Notes: generated by a model from the letters alone, not told the origin. DNA of 39,543 nt from Acidobacteriaceae bacterium (GCA_003160215.1 PLQW01000207.1:1-39543); one strand, 5' to 3'; counted from the first letter of the stretch, positions 1 to 9,468 are shown. Numbers and translations are program-made.

Positions 1-439
1 CTTCTACCGGCACTCAACGGGAAGAAAAAGTGAGTCGGTAAGTGGGGGCTGGCTGTGATCTTTCAACACGTTGTTCCCAACGGCTGACGCTCGCCCCGGG
101 ATGGGACGCGGATTTAAGCGTTGGTAGACCACTCCTGATAAGTCGGGCAGCATCCGGCAACCGCATTGGCACCACCACTCGGACGTAAAACGCCCATCCC
201 ATGCTCTTGAAAAACTCCGCCAAGCCGCGGCCACAAGGACGGGTCGCCGACAACACGTCCAAGTGACTTCCCCGAAGCCGACTTCGGGGGAACTTCGTGT
301 CTCGCCGGCCGCGAACCACGAGTGCAATCCAGTTCCCGATTTCACATAACCTCATGTTGCCCGTGATCCAGGCGCAATCCCGAGATTCGGCGCTAATCAG
401 AGCTTTTGATATTCGGTTCCGATTCGGGACCTTGTGGAG
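1..439. other. Left-edge stretch without a recognisable gene
   Basis: Two overlapping minus-strand reading frames of about 113 codons run through positions 4-355, but neither has a motif, a ribosome binding site or a composition that I recognise as protein. The minus-strand sequence at 182-198 shares a 17-base exact match with the decayed transposase region at 4655-4671, so this could be a remnant of a mobile element. The stretch also holds the region downstream of the malic enzyme stop codon. I see no clear terminator. Confidence 0.3.
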
Positions 440-2179
440 TTACGGGCAGGGGTCGAAGCGGTACGGAAGATAGACCGGCTCCCAGACATTGGCGCGGATG
501 CGAGATTCCAAGATTTGCTCGTCGAGTGGGTCCGCAACGCCATCCTTGATCGCTTGAAGCGCGACCGCCTGAGCCACGGCGAATGACACCGAGCGAAGTT
601 CGGAAACCGGGGGCAATAATCGTCCCGCCTTACTACGCCGAGCGGGAGAAAGTTCGGCGAGACATCTGGCGGCAGCCATGAACATCGTGTCGGTGGCGCG
701 CCGCGCGTTTACCGATAGGATACCCAGACCTATTCCAGGGAAGATGTACGAGTTGTTCGTCTGGTCGATCGGCAATTCGCGACCATTCCAGTTCACCGCA
801 GCAAACGGGCTGCCAGTGCCGATGAGCGCGCGCCCTTCAGTCCACTTCAGCAAGTCTGCCGGGGTAGCCTCCGAACGCGACGTAGGGTTTGACAGCGGGA
901 AAATAACCGGCCTGTCGACCGAGGCTGCCATGGCGCGAATCACCTCTTCGGTGAACGCGCCAGCTTGCCCCGAGACCCCAATCAGCGTAGTTGGTTTGGC
1001 GTTCCTCACCACATCGAGCAGGCTGATGTGATCGTTATCCTCCAGTTTCCAATTGGCGATCGCAGAACGCGGTTGCACAAATGGTTGCTGTGCCGGACGT
1101 ATGTCCGGCATGCCCTCCACCAGCAATCCGTCTTTATCGACCGCATAGAAGTGGCGGCGCGCTTCCGCTTCGCTCAGGCCCGCATTCTTCATCGCGGTCA
1201 GCAGAAGCGTGGCGATGCCGATGCCGGCCGATCCCACTCCGAACAGCACAATGCGCTGCTCGGTCAAGGGCATGCCGGTAACGTTGATCGCGGCCAGCAG
1301 CGTCCCAGCGGCCACCGCCGCTGTCCCTTGGATGTCGTCGTTAAAGGTGCAGAGCCGGTCGCGGTAGCGTTCGAGCAATCGTCCCGCGTTGATGCCGGCA
1401 AAATCCTCCCATTGCAACAGCACACGGGGACAACGTGCGATCACGGCACTGACGAAGGCTTCGACGAAATCGTCGTATTCGGCGCCCCGTACTCGTTGGT
1501 GACGCCATCCCACGTAGAGGGGATCTTCCAGGCGCTCCACATTGTCGGTACCGACATCGAGCAACACAGGCAAACACGCCTGCGGGTGAATGCCGGCGCA
1601 GGCGGTATAGAGCGCGAGCTTGCCGATGGGGATTCCCATGCCTCCGGCTCCCTGGTCGCCAAGCCCGAGAATGCGCTCGCCATCGCTGACCACGATCGCG
1701 CGGATTGCGTCATAGCGGTGGTGCTCGAGGATCTCGCGAATCTTATGCCGGTTGGGGTAACTGAGAAACAGTCCGCGCGGCTTGCGCCAGATCTCGCTGA
1801 AACGCTGGCATCCTTCGCCGACGGTGGGGGTGTACACCAGCGGCATCATCTCTTCGATGTTGCTCACCAGCACGGCGTAAAACAGGGTTTCGTTCGTGTC
1901 CTGCAGGTCCCGCAGATAGGCATAGCGCCCGAAATCAGTTTTACGGTCGCGCAGCGCCTTGAGACGGCGCGCCGCCTGATCTTCAAGATTGCCAACATGC
2001 GGGGGAAGCAGTCCGTGCAAGGCGAAGTCGGTGCGCTCGTCTTCGGTGAACGCGGTCCCCTTGTTCAGCAGGGGAAAGTTAATCAGGTCGAAGCCGGAGA
2101 GTCCGGTCTCCAGAATTCCCTCGGCTGTAATGCGATATTTCATGCCTGTCCGCCGCCAGCGGTTTCCATATTGTTCCAC
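440..2179 (-). CDS. maeA: NAD(P)-dependent malic enzyme (oxaloacetate-decarboxylating malate dehydrogenase)
   Basis: Oxidative decarboxylation of malate to pyruvate and CO2 with reduction of NAD(P), in the cytoplasm. The protein is 579 residues, the length of the long MaeA/SfcA type. Visible motifs are the N-terminal malic domain with YTPTVGEGCQ (catalytic Tyr), the substrate loop GLGDQGAGGMGIPIGKLALY with the catalytic Lys, the metal-binding segment TFNDDIQGTAA, and the Rossmann loop VLFGVGSAGIGIA in the NAD domain. The start used is a GTG at 2179 preceded by AAAAAAGGAAC. An in-frame ATG at 2143 has a weaker site but aligns well with family starts, so the first 12 residues are uncertain. It is divergent from the dctA-type carrier at 2344, which suggests joint use of C4-dicarboxylates. 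NAD versus NADP preference cannot be read safely. Confidence 0.95.
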   Translation of the reverse strand: MEQYGNRWRRTGMKYRITAEGILETGLSGFDLINFPLLNKGTAFTEDERTDFALHGLLPPHVGNLEDQAARRLKALRDRKTDFGRYAYLRDLQDTNETLFYAVLVSNIEEMMPLVYTPTVGEGCQRFSEIWRKPRGLFLSYPNRHKIREILEHHRYDAIRAIVVSDGERILGLGDQGAGGMGIPIGKLALYTACAGIHPQACLPVLLDVGTDNVERLEDPLYVGWRHQRVRGAEYDDFVEAFVSAVIARCPRVLLQWEDFAGINAGRLLERYRDRLCTFNDDIQGTAAVAAGTLLAAINVTGMPLTEQRIVLFGVGSAGIGIATLLLTAMKNAGLSEAEARRHFYAVDKDGLLVEGMPDIRPAQQPFVQPRSAIANWKLEDNDHISLLDVVRNAKPTTLIGVSGQAGAFTEEVIRAMAASVDRPVIFPLSNPTSRSEATPADLLKWTEGRALIGTGSPFAAVNWNGRELPIDQTNNSYIFPGIGLGILSVNARRATDTMFMAAARCLAELSPARRSKAGRLLPPVSELRSVSFAVAQAVALQAIKDGVADPLDEQILESRIRANVWEPVYLPYRFDPCP

Positions 2180-2343
2180 AGTTCCTTTTTTGGCGGGTCC
2201 CTGGCCTCAAGCCCGGCGCCCAAGGCAAGGAAAAATCGTGCGCTCGAGTTCCTCACGGGGTATATAGTGTGGGCTGTTGACAGCTAAGAACGGAGATGCC
2301 GGTTAGAGACTCTGAATCATATCAATGACGTGGAAGGATACGT
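2180..2343. promoter_or_regulatory. Divergent promoter region of malic enzyme and dicarboxylate carrier
   Basis: This 164-base gap must hold the promoters for both outward-facing genes. Visible elements are a TATATAGT box at 2261-2268, a TTGACA hexamer at 2276-2281, and a ribosome binding site GGAAGGAT just before the ATG at 2344. No convincing pair of -35 and -10 boxes at standard spacing was found, so promoter assignment is tentative. Confidence 0.4.
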
Positions 2344-3681
2344 ATGAAAGGGAAAAGAATTTATAAGAATTTGTACTTCCAGGTATTGACGGCGATCGTC
2401 ATGGGTGCTCTGCTCGGGCATTTCTACCCCGAAACCGGCGCGGACATGAAACCGCTGGGCGATGGCTTCATCAAGCTGATCAAGATGATCATCGCTCCGA
2501 TCATCTTCTGTACCGTGGTAACCGGCATCGCCGGCATGGAGGACATGAAGAAGGTAGGGCGGGTTGGCGTCAAGGCATTGCTCTATTTTGAAATCGTCTC
2601 GACTCTGGCCCTGGCGATCGGCCTAGTGGTGGTCAGCGTGATCCGGCCGGGTGCGGGCATGAACGCCGATGTCTCCAAGCTGGACACCCGAGCGTTGGAA
2701 ACCTTCACGGCAAAGGCACAGTCGCATGGCACGGTTGACTTCTTGATGAATATCATTCCCAACACTGTAGTGGATGCCTTTGCCAAGGGCGACATTCTGC
2801 AGGTACTGTTCTTTTCTATCCTGTTTGGTTTTGCTCTCTCCATGCTCGGCCAGCGCGGGAAAGTGGCTTTCAACGTGATTGACGAGGTTGCACATGTGCT
2901 GTTCGGCGTCGTGGGAGTTATCATGAAAGTTGCCCCCATCGGCGCCTTTGGCGCCATGGCTTTTACCATCGGGAAATTCGGCCTCGGTTCCCTGAGTAAG
3001 CTGGGCATGCTGATGGCCAGCTTTTACCTGACCTGCCTGCTGTTCATCTTCATCGTCCTAGGTACTATCGCCAAACTCTGCGGCTTCAGCATCTTAAAAT
3101 TTATCAAGTACATTAAGGAGGAGTTACTGATCGTGCTGGGAACCTCCTCCTCGGAGTCGGTCCTGCCCCGCATGATGGCCAAACTGGAGAATCTGGGCTG
3201 CAGCAAGTCCGTAGTAGGTCTGGTAATCCCGACGGGGTACTCCTTTAACCTTGACGGAACCTCTATCTACTTGACCATGGCGGCAGTCTTCGTAGCCCAG
3301 GCTACCAATACCCGGCTTACCCTGATCCAGACCCTTACCATTCTGGGTGTGCTGCTGCTGTCATCCAAGGGGGCGGCCGGCGTTACCGGCAGCGGCTTTA
3401 TCACCCTGGCGGCCACTTTTGCCGCCGTACCCACCATTCCAGTGGCTGGCCTGGCTCTGATTCTCGGCGTTGACCGCTTCATGTCCGAGGCGCGCGCCCT
3501 GACCAACTTGGTTGGCAATGGGGTGGCGACGATGGTGGTTTCCCGCTGGGAGGGCGAACTCGACAAGGACAGGATGTCGCAAGTTCTCAACAGAGAGACC
3601 GAAGCCGAGGCCGAAGAACCAGAAGCAATTCTGGAGGGCATCGCGGTGCCGGACGAACCGGCGGCAGCTGGGCAGCCTTGA
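2344..3681 (+). CDS. dctA: C4-dicarboxylate:cation symporter, DctA type
   Basis: Inner-membrane secondary carrier of the dicarboxylate/amino acid:cation symporter (DAACS, glutamate-transporter fold) family. The likely substrates are succinate, fumarate and malate. The 445-residue protein has the family's hydrophobic segments, the serine-rich re-entrant loop [12 protein letters not shown] (about residues 273-284), the substrate/cation motif [10 protein letters not shown], and the second hairpin GVTGSGF. These and the N-terminal [20 protein letters not shown] are typical of DctA rather than of GltP. An extended acidic tail after about residue 410 ([13 protein letters not shown]) is probably cytoplasmic. 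The ATG at 2344 has GGAAGGAT upstream. It lies divergent from malic enzyme and upstream of a secreted Cache protein, a context that fits C4-dicarboxylate metabolism. Substrate choice remains inferred from family resemblance. Confidence 0.93.
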   Translation: MKGKRIYKNLYFQVLTAIVMGALLGHFYPETGADMKPLGDGFIKLIKMIIAPIIFCTVVTGIAGMEDMKKVGRVGVKALLYFEIVSTLALAIGLVVVSVIRPGAGMNADVSKLDTRALETFTAKAQSHGTVDFLMNIIPNTVVDAFAKGDILQVLFFSILFGFALSMLGQRGKVAFNVIDEVAHVLFGVVGVIMKVAPIGAFGAMAFTIGKFGLGSLSKLGMLMASFYLTCLLFIFIVLGTIAKLCGFSILKFIKYIKEELLIVLGTSSSESVLPRMMAKLENLGCSKSVVGLVIPTGYSFNLDGTSIYLTMAAVFVAQATNTRLTLIQTLTILGVLLLSSKGAAGVTGSGFITLAATFAAVPTIPVAGLALILGVDRFMSEARALTNLVGNGVATMVVSRWEGELDKDRMSQVLNRETEAEAEEPEAILEGIAVPDEPAAAGQP

Positions 3682-3773
3682 CGAGATACAACTGGAAGTC
3701 ACTATATTTCGAACAATGAACCTGCGGGTTATTTCAGTCGTTCGTAAATTGAAACAAAGTGAAGGAAACAGCC

Positions 3774-4241
3774 ATGAAGAGGCCCATAGCATTCTTAGTT
3801 GTGATCGGATTGTTTTCATTCGCAGTTCTGGCGCACGCTGCCGATAGAGACGATGCAAAGGCCCTGGTGAAGAGGGCGGCTGCGTATGTGAAGTACCAGG
3901 GAAAAGAGAAAGCACTTGCGGAGATCAGCACGCCCAAGGGGATGTTTGACAAAGGCGAACTTTATGTGTTCGCGTACGATCTTCAGGGCGTTATGCTTGC
4001 TCACCCCAAGAACCCGGCACTGATCGGACAAAATTTGATCGCCGTTCCCGACACCGAAGGCAAGCTGTTCCGCAAGGAGATAGTGGAAAGGGCGCAGTCA
4101 CAAGGTTCCGGATGGGTCGATTACGTGTATCTGAATCCGGAAACCAATAAACAAGAGCATAAAACGACTTACTTTCAGAAGGTGGGTGACATCATTTTAT
4201 GCTGCGGGGTGTACCAGGATTACAGCCATGGAGGAGATTGA
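3774..4241 (+). CDS. Secreted single-Cache domain protein
   Basis: A 155-residue exported protein. The start is the ATG at 3774 with GAAGGAAA upstream. An in-frame GTG 15 bases earlier overlaps the ribosome binding site and is unlikely. Residues 1 to about 23 form a signal peptide (MKRPIAFLVVIGLFSFAVLAHA). The rest resembles a single Cache domain: an N-terminal helix (DDAKALVKRAAAYVKYQG), the stretch YVFAYDLQGVMLAHPKNPALIGQN, a WVDY core strand, and a final GDIILCCGVYQD. Cache domains bind small ligands in the periplasm, often carboxylates or amino acids, usually as part of a receptor. Here there is no transmembrane signalling module, so the protein would act as a free periplasmic binder or as an accessory to transport. 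It follows the dicarboxylate carrier by about 90 bases and may be co-transcribed. The ligand is unknown. Confidence 0.8.
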   Translation: MKRPIAFLVVIGLFSFAVLAHAADRDDAKALVKRAAAYVKYQGKEKALAEISTPKGMFDKGELYVFAYDLQGVMLAHPKNPALIGQNLIAVPDTEGKLFRKEIVERAQSQGSGWVDYVYLNPETNKQEHKTTYFQKVGDIILCCGVYQDYSHGGD

Positions 4242-4249
4242 GCCAATAC

Positions 4250-4445
4250 TTTGCCGCAAAACCCTGCTTTGAAGCTGTCCTTTATGGCCTCCTCAGCAGA
4301 ATCAGTCGGCTGATTCTCGTTCAGCAAGTCGCCCAGCATGTAGTAAAGGGCAATTTTGCAGCACTTCATAAGTGCGGAATCCGTGGGATCGTCTGGTCAC
4401 CACTCGAACCTTGTTGTTGAGACCCTCGACGTCGCCGGCGGAATC
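4250..4445 (-). pseudogene. ISL3-family transposase, C-terminal remnant with frameshift
   Basis: On the minus strand the conserved C-terminal block of ISL3-type DDE transposases is readable: VEGLNNKVRVVTRRSHGFRTYE at about 4430-4365. The reading then jumps frame near 4360, and the other frame continues with KIALYYMLGDL, the expected next block of the family. In the first frame a stop follows at 4302. Sequence upstream of VEGLNNK is not recognisable as transposase in any frame, so only about 60 codons survive. No terminal inverted repeats of a complete element were found. This is a dead fragment marking past transposon activity at the edge of an accessory patch that also holds the SIR2-like gene. 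The boundaries given are approximate. Confidence 0.75.
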
Positions 4446-4723
4446 TCGCGTACATGCATATTCCGGCGGAACATGGCCAGCTTCGAGACCATCATCCCCA
4501 AACTGACCGACCATACTGACTGCGGCGTGGGAGGCCGCCAGTATGGACCAATGATTGTGGATTTGTGGTCTGCGACACGAAGTTGGCCCCAAACCCTCAT
4601 GTGGGAGATTACTCCCGCGAATCGGCTAGCGGTGACGGCACGGCACGCTAACTTGACGTAAAACGCCCATCTCGGCGAATTGGCCCCAGAAACCTGCCGC
4701 GGGCTTGCCAACACAGGTTGTGA
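4446..4723. other. Decayed stretch between transposase remnant and inverted-repeat element
   Basis: No gene is supported here. Short open frames exist on the minus strand but lack motifs. Part of it (4655-4671) shares 17 identical bases with 182-198 at the window's left edge, so it may be more degraded mobile DNA. Confidence 0.35.
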
Positions 4724-4874
4724 ATGATAAAGGACGCTATCGCCAACTCGTTTCTGGATCTAGAAAGCGGCTATAAAAAAACGATTCTGCCGTTTCGATT
4801 TTGCAGAGATGCCAGCCCCAACAGCCAGGGGAAATTTCCATCGAGGCATTTCTGACGTTAACGTCCTTTATCAT
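4724..4874. mobile_element. 151-bp element with 13-bp perfect inverted ends
   Basis: ATGATAAAGGACG at 4724-4736 is repeated exactly in inverted orientation as CGTCCTTTATCAT at 4862-4874. The interior is noncoding and AT-richer than its surroundings. The size and perfect ends fit a miniature inverted-repeat transposable element, but no flanking direct duplication is visible, so an element damaged on one side, or an IS end pair, is also possible. It lies 67 bases before the SIR2-like start codon and may carry or disturb that gene's promoter. Confidence 0.45.
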
Positions 4875-4941
4875 GCGCTAAGGCAGACCGTTGTTACTGC
4901 TGTATAGGCTTTTTCATCATTGTTGGCGAAGGGGCGAATCG

Positions 4942-5937
4942 ATGCGGCTATTTCTGCTTGGTGCTGGATTCAATGCAGATGCTGCCGAGGAAGCGGGGCC
5001 GCTGTACGGCAATTCAATTTACGTGGGCCGTTACATGCTGGATTGCAGTTATCCATTGGTAGCGTCGACCGCACGCCTGTGTTTCGGCCTTGACGAGCCT
5101 CCGGCTGATAGGTCTATCGAAGAGCTGTTTCGAGATGCGCTGGAGCGGAGTGATTACGGTCCTCTGGAAAAACTGTCGGATCGGCTCATGGAAGCCGATT
5201 ACCGCTTGGCGTGGCGACTATCGTCCCCCGGAGAAACCAACTGCTATCAGCGGTTCTTCGAGACGTTTGCGGGATCGAGTTTTATCACGTTCAACTACGA
5301 CTCCCTGCCCGAGATATTCTTGCATCGTGCGCAGTGCTGGTATCCGCATGATGGATACGGGCTCCCTGTTGCGGTTGAACGCTTCGCGGGTGTGCCGGAT
5401 GTTGCCGACGACCGGAAGTCTACCTCGCCGGTGTTGCACCTGCATGGAAGCTTTTGTGTGTACTCCATTGAGCACGAGATAACACAAGGCGCGCCCGGCG
5501 AAATCTCTTGGCTACGACCACTCGAAACACCGCGCTACGGTTTTGATCCCGATTCGATTTCCCGTTGCTTTCCCCTCTATACGCGGGCCATGTCGAGTAC
5601 GGGGTACGTCCGCATCGAAGAGAGGGTCATTGCTCCAGTCCCAGACAAGGCGCAGCAGTTGCAAGAGCCATTCGTTCGCAGCACTTACGGGAAAGCCTGC
5701 TCTCTGATTCGTGAGTCAGGGAGTTTAGTCGCCGTCGGCTACAGCTTTAACCGGCACGACAGCGCATCGTATGGGCGCATTCTTCAGGCCCTATCCGATT
5801 CGAGTAAGGAGCTAGTGATCGTCTCACCTCAGGCGACCATAGCGGCGCAGGCCATTGCCTCGGAGTATCCTGTTCTCCGCGTCAAGCCCATCGACAAAAC
5901 TTTCAAAGAGTGGGGCCAGGATTCATTTCACCTTTAG
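4942..5937 (+). CDS. SIR2-like domain protein, stand-alone
   Basis: A 331-residue cytoplasmic protein with the signature elements of the broad SIR2/TIR-SIR2-like NAD-binding fold. They are an N-terminal glycine loop FLLGAGFNADA (residues 4-14), a central FITFNYDSLPE (about 113-123, the usual T/N-N-Y-D motif), HLHGS (about 164-168, the catalytic-type His-Gly), and a late VGYSFNRHD (about 263-271). Such SIR2-like proteins occur in anti-phage systems, where they cleave NAD, but some are of unknown role. There is no extra domain (no SLOG, HerA or TIR partner visible). The start is the ATG at 4942 with GAAGGGG eight bases upstream; a TTG at 4891 has no such support. It sits between a transposase remnant with an inverted-repeat element and a tRNA fragment, suggesting horizontal acquisition. 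NADase activity is inference. Confidence 0.75.
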   Translation: MRLFLLGAGFNADAAEEAGPLYGNSIYVGRYMLDCSYPLVASTARLCFGLDEPPADRSIEELFRDALERSDYGPLEKLSDRLMEADYRLAWRLSSPGETNCYQRFFETFAGSSFITFNYDSLPEIFLHRAQCWYPHDGYGLPVAVERFAGVPDVADDRKSTSPVLHLHGSFCVYSIEHEITQGAPGEISWLRPLETPRYGFDPDSISRCFPLYTRAMSSTGYVRIEERVIAPVPDKAQQLQEPFVRSTYGKACSLIRESGSLVAVGYSFNRHDSASYGRILQALSDSSKELVIVSPQATIAAQAIASEYPVLRVKPIDKTFKEWGQDSFHL

Positions 5938-6484
<547 letters not shown>

Positions 6485-9085
6485 TTACCAAGTCGAGGGC
6501 AAGGAATCGTCGAGTTCCGTGGTAAGCGCCCACTCGGTCGCCCTATGCTGCTCGCGCGTGAGTTTCATACCGCCGCAGGTCAGGTAAAAAGCGTCATGGG
6601 CGGTTGCACCCTCGGTGTCAATCAGCGCCACCTCAATGCTGCAGCTCTGATGGGCGAGGATGGAACTGATAGTGTGCAGGAGTCCGGGACGGTCCTGGGT
6701 GACGACTTCCAACAGGGTGCTGGCAGGAGAACATTCATCGTCGAAGCGCAGGCGGGTTTCGACCTTGAGCCTGGCCGGCTTGGTATCGGACTTGAGGCGC
6801 GATTCCAGCAGGCGCTCAAGTTGAGCTTCGCCGATCAGGATTCCGACAACCGACTTCTGGAACCGCTCGCGTTCTGGGGGATTTAGCTCCAGAGTGTGAA
6901 AGCGATCTTTGAAATAGAAGCTGTCGACGATGACTCCGGCGCGATTGGAGAAGGCGCTGGCCTTGGTGATGTCCATGCCCCATCCGTAGAGAATGCCGGC
7001 CAGGGTCGAGAACAGGCCCGGACGGTCGAGGGTCACGACGGTGAGTTCGTGCTGGCCGGCAATGCGGCGCACGGCGAGCTGTGCCGGTTCGCCGCGAAGC
7101 TGCTTCGCCATCTCGAAGTGCAAGAGCACCTGTTCGGGTGAATGCGACATGAGGTAGCGTTGTGGCAGGCCATCGAGAAATTTCAGCAATTGCGAACGGC
7201 GCTTGGGCAGCAGCGCGGCGATGCGCTCGACTTGTGCGCTGCACTCCTCGGCGTGAAATCGTTCGCTGTCAGCGCTGCGGGTGAAGTAGTTCGCCGTGCC
7301 GGTATACAGACGCCAAAGGTTTTCGGCCTTCCACGGAGTGAGCGCTTCAGGATTGACGGACTTAATGTCGGCGAGGGTGAGCAACGTCAGCATCTTCAAG
7401 CGCTCGGGTGTGCCCACCTTGTGCGCCAGTTCGCGCGCGGTTTCAGGATCGTAAATGTCGCGGCGGCGCAGCGTGGATGACATCTCCAGGTGGGTCGCGA
7501 TCAATAGGCCGACTGTCTGGTCGTCTTCTTCCTGGAGGCTCATGCGTTCAACTGCAGCCGCAGCGAGTTGCGCGCTGTTGTGAACATGGTCGTCTCCATC
7601 CATGCCTTTCCCGGTATCGTGCAGCAGCACCGCCAGAAAGAGCAGTTCGGGACGCTCCAACTCCGCCAGCAGACCGGTGAAGGGCTGCAACCACTGCTCG
7701 TCGCTGGTAGTCAGTCGATGCAGCATCTCAATCGCGAGGATGCTGTGTTCATCCACTGTGTAGCGATGGTAGAGGTCGCGGAGAACCAGCGAATCGATTG
7801 CTTCGAATTCCGGAATGGCGAGGGTTAGCAAGCCCAGCGAATGCATGGCCCGCAGCGCATCGGCAGCGTAGGGGAGCACGAGTATCTCGCGCAGATGTTC
7901 CCATAATCGCGAATCCTGCGGCATGGTATCGGCCAATCCGCGGCGCGCGTTGTCGAGCCGGCGCTCGGTCTCAACACTGACCGTGACGCCATGGCGGGCG
8001 ACAAAAGTGAAGAGCCGCAAAATCACCAGGGGATCGTGAGCACCCGCCGTCTGCTGGAGGTAGACGCGCCCGTCCACCACCGAGAACTCTTCGTTCGAGG
8101 AGCGGGAGCGCCAGTGCTGGAACGAGCGGTAAAGGGAAGAGCGCTTTCTGGGAATTTGCTCCAGCATCTGCCTCGCGTGCCGGTGGATCGTCCTTGCATG
8201 GCGAAAATACGACCGCATCCACTCGGCGGACGAAACCGGCCCAGACCTGGTTGCGATGCCCCGCTTGGCCAAGTCGTCCTGCGCTTCCCACGAGATGACA
8301 TTCTCGTCGCGGTTGCCCCGGTAATGCAGGTAACAGCGGCTGGAGGTGAGAAATTCCATTGCGTCGAGAACAGCGTCGGTTTCCGAGTTCGGTTGCGGGT
8401 TGACCATGCCCGGCCACTTGCGTTCCGACGCAAGCGCCATGATCAGCTCCAGCCATCGCGAGACGTGCACATCGCGCAGCCCGCCCGGGCCGTCTTTCAG
8501 GTTCGGCTCCAGATGAAAGATGGTGTCGCCGAAGCGCAGATGCCGCGTGCGAGTGACTTCCGCCAGACGTTGCATGAGGACATCCGACTCGCGTGCCACA
8601 AGTTGGGGCAGGCTCTTTTCATGCAGGCGTTCGAACAATTTGGCGTCGCCGGTCAGAAAGCGGCAGTCGAGCAGCGAGATGGTGAACTCGACATTGTCGT
8701 GGTCGAAGCGTGCACAGTCGTCGAGGGTACGCGTCGTCGGGCTGACCCGCAGACCGGTGTCCCACATCTCCTGGCACATGCTGCGCACCGGGTCCTTCAT
8801 GCGGCCGCGCAGAGCGTCGTTCTCCGCGAGGAACAGAAGGTCGATGTCGGAATGAGGAAAGAGTGCGCCGCGGCCGAAGCCACCCAGTGCGACCAGCGCG
8901 AAGCCGCTGCGGACGACCGGCGAGACGTGCTGCTCCCAAAGCTGCTGAACCAGCTTGTCCACAAACTGGGTGCGGTCTCGCAGCAAGGCGCGGCCGGAGC
9001 CGGTCGCTTCGAACTCTCGCCGCAGACGCTCGAACTCTTGCCGGTAGAATGCGCGAGAGCCGTGTTCGAGCGCAGGGCTGGACAT
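6485..9085 (-). CDS. glnD: PII uridylyltransferase/uridylyl-removing enzyme GlnD
   Basis: Bifunctional nitrogen sensor that uridylylates PII when glutamine is low and deuridylylates it when glutamine is high. The 866 residues carry all expected parts: a nucleotidyltransferase domain with GGFGRGALFPHSDIDLLFL (GGFGRG 68-73, metal-binding D80 and D82), an HD phosphohydrolase domain with LLHDTGKG near residue 487, and two C-terminal ACT domains (around residues 675 and 788: LTVVTLDRPGLFSTLAGIL and VTQDRPGLLHTISSILA) that bind glutamine. The length is normal for the family. The ATG at 9085 has AGGAGGCGGG upstream. It lies 44 bases after the PII gene and is the last gene of an amtB-glnB-glnD run, so the modifying enzyme, its target and the regulated channel are encoded together. 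Confidence 0.97.
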   Translation of the reverse strand: MSSPALEHGSRAFYRQEFERLRREFEATGSGRALLRDRTQFVDKLVQQLWEQHVSPVVRSGFALVALGGFGRGALFPHSDIDLLFLAENDALRGRMKDPVRSMCQEMWDTGLRVSPTTRTLDDCARFDHDNVEFTISLLDCRFLTGDAKLFERLHEKSLPQLVARESDVLMQRLAEVTRTRHLRFGDTIFHLEPNLKDGPGGLRDVHVSRWLELIMALASERKWPGMVNPQPNSETDAVLDAMEFLTSSRCYLHYRGNRDENVISWEAQDDLAKRGIATRSGPVSSAEWMRSYFRHARTIHRHARQMLEQIPRKRSSLYRSFQHWRSRSSNEEFSVVDGRVYLQQTAGAHDPLVILRLFTFVARHGVTVSVETERRLDNARRGLADTMPQDSRLWEHLREILVLPYAADALRAMHSLGLLTLAIPEFEAIDSLVLRDLYHRYTVDEHSILAIEMLHRLTTSDEQWLQPFTGLLAELERPELLFLAVLLHDTGKGMDGDDHVHNSAQLAAAAVERMSLQEEDDQTVGLLIATHLEMSSTLRRRDIYDPETARELAHKVGTPERLKMLTLLTLADIKSVNPEALTPWKAENLWRLYTGTANYFTRSADSERFHAEECSAQVERIAALLPKRRSQLLKFLDGLPQRYLMSHSPEQVLLHFEMAKQLRGEPAQLAVRRIAGQHELTVVTLDRPGLFSTLAGILYGWGMDITKASAFSNRAGVIVDSFYFKDRFHTLELNPPERERFQKSVVGILIGEAQLERLLESRLKSDTKPARLKVETRLRFDDECSPASTLLEVVTQDRPGLLHTISSILAHQSCSIEVALIDTEGATAHDAFYLTCGGMKLTREQHRATEWALTTELDDSLPSTW

Positions 9086-9129
9086 GCTTTTCTACCCGCC
9101 TCCTGGGAACATCCCCGCGCCCATGTTGG

Positions 9130-9468
9130 TCACAGTGCAGCCTCGCCGCGCTCTTCGTTGCGTATGCGGATAGCTTCATCTACCCGTGACAGAAAAATCT
9201 TGCCGTCGCCGATCTTTCCAGTACGCGCGGCATTGGTGACCGCCGCAACCGCCTGATCCACCAGGCGGTCGGGCATGACGGCCTCAATCTTCACCTTGGG
9301 AAGAAGATCCACGGTGTACTCACGGCCGCGATAGAACTCGGTATGGCCCTTCTGTCGTCCGTGACCGCGAACTTCGGTTACGGTCATGCCCTCCACTCCA
9401 ATTTCAAGGAGAGCATCTTTGACGGCCTCGAACTTCGAAGGTTGAATCACTGCTTCCAGCTTTGTCAT
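9130..9468 (-). CDS. glnB: Nitrogen regulatory protein P-II
   Basis: A 112-residue trimeric signal protein of the GlnB/GlnK family, reading ATP/ADP, 2-oxoglutarate and, through GlnD, glutamine. The T loop contains Tyr51 within GREYTVDLLPKVKIE, the uridylylation site, so modification by the neighbouring GlnD product is expected. The C-terminal signature GKIGDGKIFLSRVDEAIRIR is complete. Linkage to the ammonium channel gene would justify the name glnK, but the sequence alone does not separate the two. It starts at ATG 9468 with only a weak upstream site. A 247-base gap with a palindromic repeat separates it from amtB, so it may have its own promoter or depend on read-through. Confidence 0.96.
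   Translation of the reverse strand: MTKLEAVIQPSKFEAVKDALLEIGVEGMTVTEVRGHGRQKGHTEFYRGREYTVDLLPKVKIEAVMPDRLVDQAVAAVTNAARTGKIGDGKIFLSRVDEAIRIRNEERGEAAL

Noticed and set aside
965..2287. 440-codon plus-strand open frame opposite the malic enzyme gene
   Set aside because: The protein reads as low-complexity H/Q/A-rich sequence without motifs and is fully antisense to a confident enzyme gene. It is a by-product of GC-rich codon use.
182..4671. 17-base identity between 182-198 and 4655-4671 taken as a repeat family
   Set aside because: A single 17-base match with no extension on either side is not enough in a 39.5-kb window. Kept only as a note on the gene-free stretches.
7991..9256. 421-codon plus-strand open frame opposite glnD
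   Set aside because: Antisense to a conserved gene with all GlnD motifs; no homology pattern or ribosome binding site.
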